From an uncultured Methanofollis sp. (lineage in GTDB: Archaea > Halobacteriota > Methanomicrobia > Methanomicrobiales > Methanofollaceae), in contig NZ_CALFSA010000185.1 in assembly GCF_937919355.1 (NCBI RefSeq), positions 1 through 7,237 on the forward strand: DNA of 7,237 nt, given 5' to 3'. The notes below the pieces were generated by a model. That model ran no database searches, was not told the DNA's origin, and was given only the letters and a program-made list of their open reading frames with translations. Each line of letters opens with the position of its first letter. Within the stretch, counting starts at the first letter, position 1. Shown in pieces: positions 1 to 6,331 of this stretch. The position numbers were made by a program, and so were the translations under genes.

Positions 1-2
1 GC

Positions 3-335
3 CTTGACCTGCCCGGGTTCCTGGACCTGGTCCTGGCACGGTACGGGGACGAGGGAATGGACCACATCGACCTGATCCCCTTCCTGATCGAGTTGAACAA
101 GGGCGTGCGGCAGGACGAAAAAGAAGCGTACGAGACTGTCTTCGACCTCCACGCACCAGAAGAACGGCAGGGCGTGATCGAGAAGGCCCTGGTCTCTGCT
201 GCGGCCGAGAAGAAGGCCGGGATCGACACGATCCGGGTCAGGTCCAGGCCCGAGATCCGGGTGCCGCTCACCGATGAGAGAGACGTGTACGTCTCGTACC
301 TTGACTTTATGGGAGAACGACAGAATGAAGTTTGA
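3..335 (+). CDS. 3' end of an operon gene, possible JetA (kleisin-like) subunit, 5'-truncated by window edge
   Basis: The frame is open from the first complete codon at position 3 to a TGA at 333-335, so about 110 C-terminal residues are visible and the start lies outside the window. The ATG at 57 is internal (preceded in frame by ...RYGDEG), not a start. The fragment is soluble, helix-rich and highly charged, with a Glu/Lys/Ala-rich helix around residues 55-75 of the fragment and a short beta-prone end containing RDVYVSYLDF. I do not recognise a domain in the fragment itself. It overlaps the next gene by 11 bases, which implies one transcript and coupled translation. In Wadjet operons of the type resembling this one, the gene before the DUF6063 subunit encodes JetA, the kleisin-like bridge between the SMC heads. 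That assignment is positional inference only; the coding status is secure. Confidence 0.6.
   Translation, partial: LDLPGFLDLVLARYGDEGMDHIDLIPFLIELNKGVRQDEKEAYETVFDLHAPEERQGVIEKALVSAAAEKKAGIDTIRVRSRPEIRVPLTDERDVYVSYLDFMGERQNEV
311..315 (+). promoter_or_regulatory. Ribosome binding site deciding the start of the DUF6063-like gene
   Basis: GGGAG lies nine bases before the ATG at 325, inside the end of the preceding gene. It supports a start at MKFDEEN rather than the upstream in-frame ATG at 274, whose extra 17 residues (beginning MRETCTSRTL) are just the preceding gene read in another frame. Confidence 0.6.
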
Positions 336-1074
336 CGAAGAAAATCTCGGGGTCGCCCTTGAGATCTTCTCTTCCATCCTGAAGAACGGGTCGGTCACAC
401 GCACTGACCACCCCCGCGAATTTTTACGGTACGACCAGGAGGTCGAGGTGAGGGAGGCGCTGGAAGTCTGTGCAAGAAAGCAGGGACTGGTCCTGTGCAG
501 GTACCACGATGCCTTCTATCTCAGCCCCGGCATAAACAACCCGGTCTTCGGCCTCTCGAACACCGAGATCAAGCAGGCCCTGGGGATCGGGTTCAACAAC
601 CCCGAGATGTACACGGCATTTTTTATCATGCACGTCCTCATCGCCGAGTTTTACCGGGACTCCACCCGCGAACCCTACCTGGAGAAAGTGTACACCAACC
701 GTCTCCTTGAGGTGGTCGAGACGAAGATGAAGGCAATGGAAGGGCTCGAAGACCTGGAGAAGACCAGCGAAGGCCACCAGTTCAACTTCAAAGTGATCGC
801 CGAGACCTGGAACAAACTCCCCCCGGTCGAATTCAGGCCAGACGATCCCGACGAGATCAAACAGCGCGGTATCGGTTCAAAGAACGCCCTGGTCAACAGC
901 ACCATCGCCTTTATGGAGAAAAACCAGCTTGTCAGGGAGAACGACGGGGCGGTCTACCTCACCCCGCGGTGCAAGGCGATCATTGCCGGGACATACAGCA
1001 CCGAGGAGGTCCAGGCCAACGTGCGGGCCTTCATCGAGGGGCTTGGCGAGGCCGGGGAGGAAGACGATGCCTAA
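325..1074 (+). CDS. DUF6063-like protein, probable JetB (KITE-like) subunit of a Wadjet-type SMC complex
   Basis: A 249-residue soluble acidic protein. The N-terminal part (about 1-70) has a helix-helix-strand pattern of a winged helix: ALEIFSSILKNG, then REALEVCARKQG, then the strand pair LVLCRYHDAFYLSP. The middle (72-140) starts with NPVFGLSNTEIKQALG and continues into long helices. A second winged-helix-like unit (about 180-225) contains KNALVNSTIAFMEKNQLV and a strand AVYLTPRC. This layout and length match my recollection of the DUF6063 family, found between JetA and an SMC-like ATPase in bacterial type III-like Wadjet operons. In Wadjet and MukBEF-like complexes this position is taken by the dimeric KITE subunit (JetB/MukE), which binds the kleisin and regulates the SMC heads and DNA holding. 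The gene overlaps its upstream neighbour by 11 bases and the ATPase gene by 8, so the three are expected to be made together. There is no membrane segment or signal peptide. The family call is from memory of its sequence pattern. Confidence 0.75.
   Translation: MKFDEENLGVALEIFSSILKNGSVTRTDHPREFLRYDQEVEVREALEVCARKQGLVLCRYHDAFYLSPGINNPVFGLSNTEIKQALGIGFNNPEMYTAFFIMHVLIAEFYRDSTREPYLEKVYTNRLLEVVETKMKAMEGLEDLEKTSEGHQFNFKVIAETWNKLPPVEFRPDDPDEIKQRGIGSKNALVNSTIAFMEKNQLVRENDGAVYLTPRCKAIIAGTYSTEEVQANVRAFIEGLGEAGEEDDA
1054..1060 (+). promoter_or_regulatory. Strong ribosome binding site deciding the start of the SMC-like ATPase
   Basis: GGGGAGG ends six bases before the ATG at 1067, within the final codons of the preceding gene. 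It fixes the ATPase start at MPKLREIRVV. The longer open frame from the ATG at 929 would add 46 Arg/Ser/Pro-rich residues that are out-of-frame translation of the DUF6063-like gene. Confidence 0.75.
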
Positions 1075-4000
1075 ACTCAGAGAGATCAGAGTCGTGAACG
1101 CCCAGTTCGACGACGGGAGGGGCATATACGAGGACTTTACGATGCCCTTCTATGGCCGGAACGCCACCTATGAACTGAGGAACGGCGGAGGGAAGTCGGT
1201 CCTGCTGATGCTCATGCTCCAGTGCGTCCTCCCCAACACCTCGCTGGATCCAAACCACCCGTTCAAGGATATGTTCCGCGGCGGCGATCAGAACCGCACC
1301 ACGCACGTCCTTGCCGAGTGGGAACTGGAAGAGGGCATTGCAGAGAAAAAATATCTCCTGACAGGTTTTTGTGCGAAGAGGAGGTCGGACCAGGACGAGG
1401 GAGAAAAAAACGACGGGATCAAGTACTTCTCCTATATCCACCTCTACGACGGGCCAAACGACCTCGACCTCGAACACATCCCCCTTTGCCGGAGGGAGAA
1501 AGATGAGTTCGTGGTCAGGGACTATGCCGACACCCTGAAAATGCTCAGGGAAAAGGCAAGGGCAGGCTACGACATCTGGGCCACTGAAACCAGAAAGGAG
1601 TACCTGGAAAAGATCAGGACCTACTGTCTTCTCGAACCCGAATGGGAGTTCATCAAACAGATCAACAGGCAGGAAAATTTCCTGAAGTCGTATTTCCGGG
1701 ATTTCAGGTCCTCACGGACGCTTGTGGAAAAACTCCTGATAAAAACGATCGAGAGGTGCCTCCAGCATAAACAATCGCTCCGGACCGGAGAAGAGACAGA
1801 CGGATCAAACGAGAAATATCTTGCTGACGCCCTCTATCAGTGCCAGGAAGAACTCAAAAGGTTGCAGGAGGAGCAGAAATGCCTGCACGACTATGAACGC
1901 CTCCTGGACGGGATCACCGCCCTGCAGGAGACAAACCAGGAGGTGATCGGGTCGTTCCAGGCATTCGAGGAGTCGAAAGAGAGGGCCGCATCGCAGTACG
2001 CCGCACACCGGGACGCACTCGCCCGCAAGGAGGAGGAGATCCGTGACCTCACGGAGAGGGCCGCCGGGAAAGAGGCGGCACTCCACTCCATAGAAACCGA
2101 GATCGAGAGGACCGGGCTCATCGTGCAGAACGTCCGTGTCAATCTCCTCGGGCAGGACCTTGAAAAGGCCGGAGAGGAGAAGACGCACCTCGAAGAGGCG
2201 GTGGCGGCACAGGAACACAAGGTGAAATGTGCACGGGCGGTGAACAAATATCTCCGGTACAGGGAGGCGCTTGCAGAGATCAGGAAATACGAGGAGGACA
2301 TCGAGAATACAACACGCGGTCACCAGGAGGTCTTCACCCGGCTCCAGAGACTGGGTAAGACGCTCCTCGCCCATTCTCTGCGGGAGAAGCAGAGGGTCGC
2401 CGACGACCTCCGGAGAGGAGAGGAGGAGGAGGAAGCCCTCAGAGAGGCGAACACAAAACTGACCGAGGCCCTCGGCACCATCAAGGAGAAGATCGAGGGG
2501 AACAGACGCGAAATTTCTAATGTAGAGCGGCAGATCGCGGGACTGGACGAGGAGGAGGCAGACCTCCGCCAGAAACATAACCTATGCCCCCGCGTCGATG
2601 CAGGGCTCTCTGACCATGTCCCCACTCTCATCGAGGCGACGGAGAGGCGTATCACACGCGAAAATGAGGCCTGTGCTCTTCTCTCTGCAGAGATCGAAAA
2701 AAGAGCGATGCGGCTCGCAAGAAACGAGGCGTCAGGAGAGGGACTGAGAGAGCAGATTGCTCTAAGGAACCGGGACATCGAGCGGGTGAAGAGGGAGGTG
2801 GAGGCCTGTACTGCCGAAGAGCAGGCGGCACACCAGATCGCCAGCCTCTACGGGATGGACGAGGTCGAGACCTGCCGTGCACATCTCACCGACCGTATCA
2901 ATGAACTGCAGGAATCTCTGAGAGACCTGAAAGATCGTCGCGCTTTTCTGGAGAAGGAGCTGGAGGGTGTACTGCACTACGGCGTCGCCCTGAACAGGGA
3001 CACTCTGGACGCCCTCGACACCCTGCGCGAGAAATATGCGGAGGTCATGAGCGGTGCCGGGTACCTGAAAGGTCTCTCCGGCGAAGAAAGAAAGGAGACT
3101 CTGGCCAACGCTCCCTGGCTTTCAAAGGCCATCCTCCTCCTCCCCGGGGACTACGAGGCAGTTGTCCGCAGTCCCTCCGTCCTCCCGGCCCGTGTCCAGG
3201 ACGCATCGGTCATCATCACCAGTTATGGTCATCTCAGGGATAAGAGGCCCCTCACCCTCGGCGACGTCTATATCCCGTCCAGACCGCAGGAACACACTCT
3301 CCGCCTTCTCGACAGTGACCGCGAGGCAGAACGCCTCAGGAAGGAGATCGACGGCATCAACGATGAGATTGGTCGGATCGGGGAGGATCTGAAGGGCGCC
3401 GGGAAAGACGAAGAGACCCTCGCTAAATTTATCCACAAGTTCTCTGCAGGATACCGGGAAGAGAAAGAGACCGAGATCCGGGGATATGCGAATGCACGGG
3501 ATGAAAAGATCGCCAGGCATGCCGCCGTGCAGAAAGAGATCGAGGACGACAAAAACGCCCTTCCTGATCTGCAGGCACGCCTGGAGAAAAAAAGAGACGA
3601 GGTCGACCTGTTCGAGAGAAAACGTCTCCTGCTTGTAAAAATCCAGGAGATATCAGGGAAGAAGAAAGAGGCCTCCAGCAGTCTGCAGCAGAAAATCCAG
3701 TACGGGAAGGAGTGCGAGGCGGCACGGCAGCAGACCGAGGCCCACATCGCCCAAGGCACACTCGACCTGAAGAACAAAGAGCAGGCGAACAGACAGGTGC
3801 AGGCCTATCTCCGGACGGTGACGGGGGCATGTGCGGAGTACCGGGCCTATGAGAAGGATGAGGTCGACCTTCTCCCTGACACCGACGTCTCACGACTCAC
3901 GGCCGACTACCAGGCCGCAAAGGATGCGGTCGACGGGGTCAACACAAATATCGGCCATGTCCGGGAAATGATCGCCAGAGACAGACGTGAGGCCGAGAGT

Positions 4001-5464
4001 GCACTGGCCGACATCAGGAATGCACAGGTCTCCATCGCCGAGATCGAAGCCCGTGACCCCCAGGAACCCGTCCCTGACGAGGCCATCGAGGTGCTGAAAG
4101 GTGGGGTGCAGGCCCTCCTCGGTCCCCTGAAGAAGGCAACGGAAAGGTATGAGGCCGTAGAGAGAGACTGCCGCTTCGCGTCCCACGTCCTGGAGAAAGC
4201 GGAGGATGTCTTCAACAGCCACGCCCCTGAGCCCTATCTCCGGGACCCGGCCCTCCTCGACGCCTCCCCCTTTGAAGCGGACCTGGAGAGGCTGGAGGAC
4301 GCACGTGTGCGTACCCGTGACGAGATCGCGGCCCTGCACAGTGCACGCACGGAGGCTGAGGACGAACGGAGGGACCTGGAGAGCCAGTGTCAGGGCTATG
4401 AGGTGCTCGACGGCGTCTACCATTTTTCGGGGATGACGCCTCGTCCGGCCGGAGACCTGGTCCCTTCTGCTTCTCTCCAGAAGGAACTTGCTTCAAACAA
4501 TGCCCGGGTTACAAAAAGCAGGAAAAAACTTGAGGCCAGAAAAGAGGAGGTCATCGGAGACCTCGGCGGGGTCACCGTCGCAGTCGAGTTCGTAAACGAG
4601 ATCAGGACAAAACTCGGGGCGGCAGAGAACCTGGACGGGGCCTGCGCCACCCGCCAGAGTCTTGACGGGTCTGCCGAGATGATCAGGTCGAAGATCGCCA
4701 TAACCAGGGAAATGGTCGACGGTCTGCGCAACGTCGAGACAAAGATTGTCGCTCAGGCCCTCGGTATAGCGATCCAGTACAGGGACCACCTGAAGAGGTT
4801 CCCGGCGGCCTCGAAGATCGAGATCGAGGGGCGGATGTATGAGATGGTGCATATCAACTTCGAGACGTGCGAGTACTCCAGCGAGGTGGCGGAGGGGAGG
4901 ATGCACCAGTACATCCAGAACCTCACCCGCCAGATCCAGGCCGGGGAGATCGGGCGGGAAGACCTGGAAAAGGCGCTCATGCCCGACCAGATGGTGGGCC
5001 AGGTGCTGGACATGGAGCAGATCGCCGTCAAGATACGCAAGATCGACATTGCCTCTCACCCTCTCCAGGAGTGGGAGAAGATCAAGGCCTCCGAGGGTCA
5101 GGAGAATACGATGTATATCATCTTCCTCGTGGTCATCATCTCCGCGATCCGGAGTATCGTCGTCGACCGGTATGATATGAAGACCGCAAAGGTGCTCATC
5201 GTCGACAATCCCTTCGGGTCGACAGGAGCACACTATCTCTGGGAGAAGATCGGGTCGGTCCTTGAGCGCAACAATGTCCAGATCATCTGCTCCGGGCATA
5301 ATATCGGTGTCGATGTCCGGGTGTTCTTCCCGGTCAGCCATATCCTCACGGAGGAGAGGTCGGCGTCGGGGAGGACCAGGATCAGTACCAGGTTCACGGT
5401 GGCGGGGAAGGAACTGGACCGGCTTGAGCGGCAGAAGTGGGGAGATATCAGGGGTTGGCTCTGA
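1067..5464 (+). CDS. jetC: SMC-like ATPase, probable JetC of a type III-like Wadjet system
   Basis: A 1465-residue protein with full SMC architecture. The N-terminal head (1 to about 230) carries a P-loop at 37-44, LRNGGGKS, with Lys43. A long Glu/Lys/Arg-rich coiled coil (about 235-630) follows. A globular non-coil hinge lies at about 634-748 (including GAGYLKGL, APWLSKAILLLPGDYEA and LTLGDVYIPSRP). The coil returns at about 750-1235, broken near 1112-1130 by VLDGVYHFSGMTPRPAG. The C-terminal head carries a signature-like SEGQE at 1342-1346, a Walker B at 1375-1384 ending in VDNPFG (Asp1380, Asn1381) and a switch-type SGHN with His1411. In Wadjet, JetC is the motor that, with JetA and JetB, extrudes DNA loops on plasmids so that JetD can cleave them. 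Length, architecture and the preceding DUF6063-like gene support JetC over Rad50/SbcC, which would have a CxxC zinc hook (none seen in the hinge), and over chromosomal SMC, which uses GxNGSGKS and DE motifs. Oddities: Leu replaces the first P-loop Gly, Asn replaces the usual catalytic Glu of Walker B, and no jetD follows. The reading frame is intact. Confidence 0.75.
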   Translation: MPKLREIRVVNAQFDDGRGIYEDFTMPFYGRNATYELRNGGGKSVLLMLMLQCVLPNTSLDPNHPFKDMFRGGDQNRTTHVLAEWELEEGIAEKKYLLTGFCAKRRSDQDEGEKNDGIKYFSYIHLYDGPNDLDLEHIPLCRREKDEFVVRDYADTLKMLREKARAGYDIWATETRKEYLEKIRTYCLLEPEWEFIKQINRQENFLKSYFRDFRSSRTLVEKLLIKTIERCLQHKQSLRTGEETDGSNEKYLADALYQCQEELKRLQEEQKCLHDYERLLDGITALQETNQEVIGSFQAFEESKERAASQYAAHRDALARKEEEIRDLTERAAGKEAALHSIETEIERTGLIVQNVRVNLLGQDLEKAGEEKTHLEEAVAAQEHKVKCARAVNKYLRYREALAEIRKYEEDIENTTRGHQEVFTRLQRLGKTLLAHSLREKQRVADDLRRGEEEEEALREANTKLTEALGTIKEKIEGNRREISNVERQIAGLDEEEADLRQKHNLCPRVDAGLSDHVPTLIEATERRITRENEACALLSAEIEKRAMRLARNEASGEGLREQIALRNRDIERVKREVEACTAEEQAAHQIASLYGMDEVETCRAHLTDRINELQESLRDLKDRRAFLEKELEGVLHYGVALNRDTLDALDTLREKYAEVMSGAGYLKGLSGEERKETLANAPWLSKAILLLPGDYEAVVRSPSVLPARVQDASVIITSYGHLRDKRPLTLGDVYIPSRPQEHTLRLLDSDREAERLRKEIDGINDEIGRIGEDLKGAGKDEETLAKFIHKFSAGYREEKETEIRGYANARDEKIARHAAVQKEIEDDKNALPDLQARLEKKRDEVDLFERKRLLLVKIQEISGKKKEASSSLQQKIQYGKECEAARQQTEAHIAQGTLDLKNKEQANRQVQAYLRTVTGACAEYRAYEKDEVDLLPDTDVSRLTADYQAAKDAVDGVNTNIGHVREMIARDRREAESALADIRNAQVSIAEIEARDPQEPVPDEAIEVLKGGVQALLGPLKKATERYEAVERDCRFASHVLEKAEDVFNSHAPEPYLRDPALLDASPFEADLERLEDARVRTRDEIAALHSARTEAEDERRDLESQCQGYEVLDGVYHFSGMTPRPAGDLVPSASLQKELASNNARVTKSRKKLEARKEEVIGDLGGVTVAVEFVNEIRTKLGAAENLDGACATRQSLDGSAEMIRSKIAITREMVDGLRNVETKIVAQALGIAIQYRDHLKRFPAASKIEIEGRMYEMVHINFETCEYSSEVAEGRMHQYIQNLTRQIQAGEIGREDLEKALMPDQMVGQVLDMEQIAVKIRKIDIASHPLQEWEKIKASEGQENTMYIIFLVVIISAIRSIVVDRYDMKTAKVLIVDNPFGSTGAHYLWEKIGSVLERNNVQIICSGHNIGVDVRVFFPVSHILTEERSASGRTRISTRFTVAGKELDRLERQKWGDIRGWL

Positions 5465-5499
5465 GCGGGGGAAGAAAAACGAGTATGAAATCCCCTCAG
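5461..5499. repeat. Imperfect inverted repeat covering two convergent stop codons
   Basis: The left arm (CTGAG then GGGGA with a small bulge, 5461-5472) is complementary to TCCCCTCAG at 5491-5499, with an 18-base A-rich loop. The left arm contains the ATPase TGA (5462-5464) and the right arm the complement of the opposing gene's TGA (5496-5498). Such a fold could form in transcripts from either strand. Archaeal termination does not normally need hairpins, so a function in RNA ends or stability is only a possibility. Confidence 0.35.
5472..5480 (-). terminator. Candidate oligo-T terminator of the YaaA-like gene
   Basis: Read on the minus strand, the stop codon of the YaaA-like gene is followed after about 15 bases by GTTTTTCTT. 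Euryarchaeal RNA polymerases terminate intrinsically at runs of five or more T in the coding strand, so this is a reasonable stop signal for that gene. I see no equivalent plus-strand T run close behind the ATPase gene; the first run of five T on that strand is near 5793, inside the opposing gene. Confidence 0.4.
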
Positions 5500-6245
5500 C
5501 ACCGACGGTAGAGATAGTCGTAACCTGCGATCGTCAGCGTCCGGTCAAGAGGGAGTTCGTCCTGACAGAGATGGCCGGGGCAGCGCGTGACGACGTCATG
5601 GAGCCATGCCGCACGTCTGGCTCCGCTCCCGCTCCCTGCACCGGGCGACGTTACATGGACGCAGCGAACGTCCGTGTCGCGTGCGTGATCCCAGAACGCC
5701 TCAAACACCTGTTGATAGGGATAGGCAGGTTTTGAGTCAGGCAGCAGGCTCCAGATATGTGTTATCGCATGGCCCTCGACGTATTCCTCAAGTTTTTCTG
5801 CAAGGCCATTCTCCTGCCAGTACCTCCACACCGGCAGACCACCGTGGAGTTTCTCGCCCATCATGAGGTCGTAGGTCTTCAGGGGCTCGTTCAGATCGAC
5901 CAGGCCGTATAATGCCGACACGATGAACAGATGAAGAGATGGATGATCCCCGCGGGCGATGGCGCGGAGTACATCATGCGTCTTCCGATAAAAGTGTCCG
6001 TCATAGAGTCCGACGGCCTGGACCGGGGTCCCCGCCTCGTTGAGAATGCCGTCGAGATTTTCCTTTCTCCCCGCGATCTCTGCCGTCTCCCTGATCCGGG
6101 ACAGCAGGCCGGACCGTGAAGATCCCAGGTCAAAAGGGGGTCTGTGGCCCGGCCCTCTCGACGGAGTTACTCTCTTGACCTTGCAGCAGGGGATGAGGAT
6201 GAGTGCGTCGTCCATGATCTCTATGTTGGGAGGGAGGACAATCAT
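5496..6245 (-). CDS. YaaA/DUF328-superfamily protein (peroxide-stress YaaA-like)
   Basis: A 249-residue soluble protein, close to the family's usual length of about 250. Recognisable blocks are LILIPCCKVK (15-24, in the place of the N-terminal ILISPAK-type strand), YDGHFYRK (81-88, matching the VYTGL..F region), SALYGLVDLNEPLKTYDLMMG (110-130, matching [21 protein letters not shown] of Escherichia coli YaaA as I remember it), and a following Trp/Tyr block VWRYWQENGLAEKLEEYV. E. coli YaaA protects cells during hydrogen peroxide stress by limiting free iron and DNA damage, and is reported to bind DNA; members near phage-defence genes are often uncharacterised (DUF6884-type). Nothing here proves either role. 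The C-terminal 55 residues, after a Gly/Ser-rich linker at 201-210, do not resemble the E. coli protein. The start at 6245 is chosen because AGGGG sits five bases upstream; Met11 (position 6215) directly before the conserved strand is an alternative. It converges on the ATPase gene and diverges from the GIY-YIG gene. Confidence 0.75.
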   Translation of the reverse strand: MIVLPPNIEIMDDALILIPCCKVKRVTPSRGPGHRPPFDLGSSRSGLLSRIRETAEIAGRKENLDGILNEAGTPVQAVGLYDGHFYRKTHDVLRAIARGDHPSLHLFIVSALYGLVDLNEPLKTYDLMMGEKLHGGLPVWRYWQENGLAEKLEEYVEGHAITHIWSLLPDSKPAYPYQQVFEAFWDHARDTDVRCVHVTSPGAGSGSGARRAAWLHDVVTRCPGHLCQDELPLDRTLTIAGYDYLYRRC

Positions 6246-6250
6246 TTTTT

Positions 6251-6255
6251 CCCCT
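6251..6255 (-). promoter_or_regulatory. Ribosome binding site of the YaaA-like gene
   Basis: On the minus strand AGGGG followed by five A precedes the ATG at 6245. The internal alternative at 6215 has only a weak purine patch upstream, so this site favours the longer form. Confidence 0.45.
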
Positions 6256-6292
6256 GCTGGCCCGTGAAATGCGGCGAACAGCGGGGTACGGG

Positions 6293-6300
6293 AACATATT
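6293..6300. promoter_or_regulatory. AT-rich TATA-like box between divergent genes, possibly serving both
   Basis: AACATATT is the only TATA-like element in the 86-base divergent gap (6246-6331). On the plus strand it would place transcription starts about 5-10 bases before the ATG at 6332, giving a nearly leaderless message, which fits the lack of a ribosome site there. Read on the minus strand as AATATGTT it would start transcription near 6270, leaving a leader of about 25 bases that contains the AGGGG site. No clear BRE was identified. The position is suggestive only. Confidence 0.3.
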
Positions 6301-6331
6301 CACGCACCAGAAGCACACCTCATCCCCCACC

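Noticed and set aside
274..324. Upstream start adding 17 residues to the DUF6063-like protein
   Set aside because: The extension is the neighbouring gene in another frame, and GGGAG at 311-315 fits the ATG at 325.
2412..2435. Uninterrupted purine run, looking like a simple repeat
   Set aside because: It encodes RRGEEEEE within the coiled coil, and such acidic coil sequence in this codon usage gives purine runs by itself.
1805..2578. Long minus-strand open frame (257 residues) opposite the SMC coiled coil
   Set aside because: It is Leu/Val/Pro-rich, the usual mirror of Glu/Lys-rich coil codons in high-GC DNA, and has no recognisable domain; the plus strand is clearly coding.
5111..5150. Hydrophobic run YIIFLVVIISAI in the SMC protein, resembling a membrane segment
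   Set aside because: It directly follows the SEGQE signature and precedes Walker B, where SMC/ABC ATPases have a buried helix; it is too short and well placed in the head fold.
4493..5341. Long minus-strand open frame (282 residues) opposite the SMC C-terminal head
   Set aside because: Asp/His/Leu-rich composition is the antisense image of the ATPase head, and no domain or ribosome site supports it.
5262..5735. Plus-strand open frame crossing the end of the ATPase gene and into the opposing gene
   Set aside because: It is out of frame with the conserved ATPase motifs, Arg/Ser-rich, and overlaps two well-supported genes.
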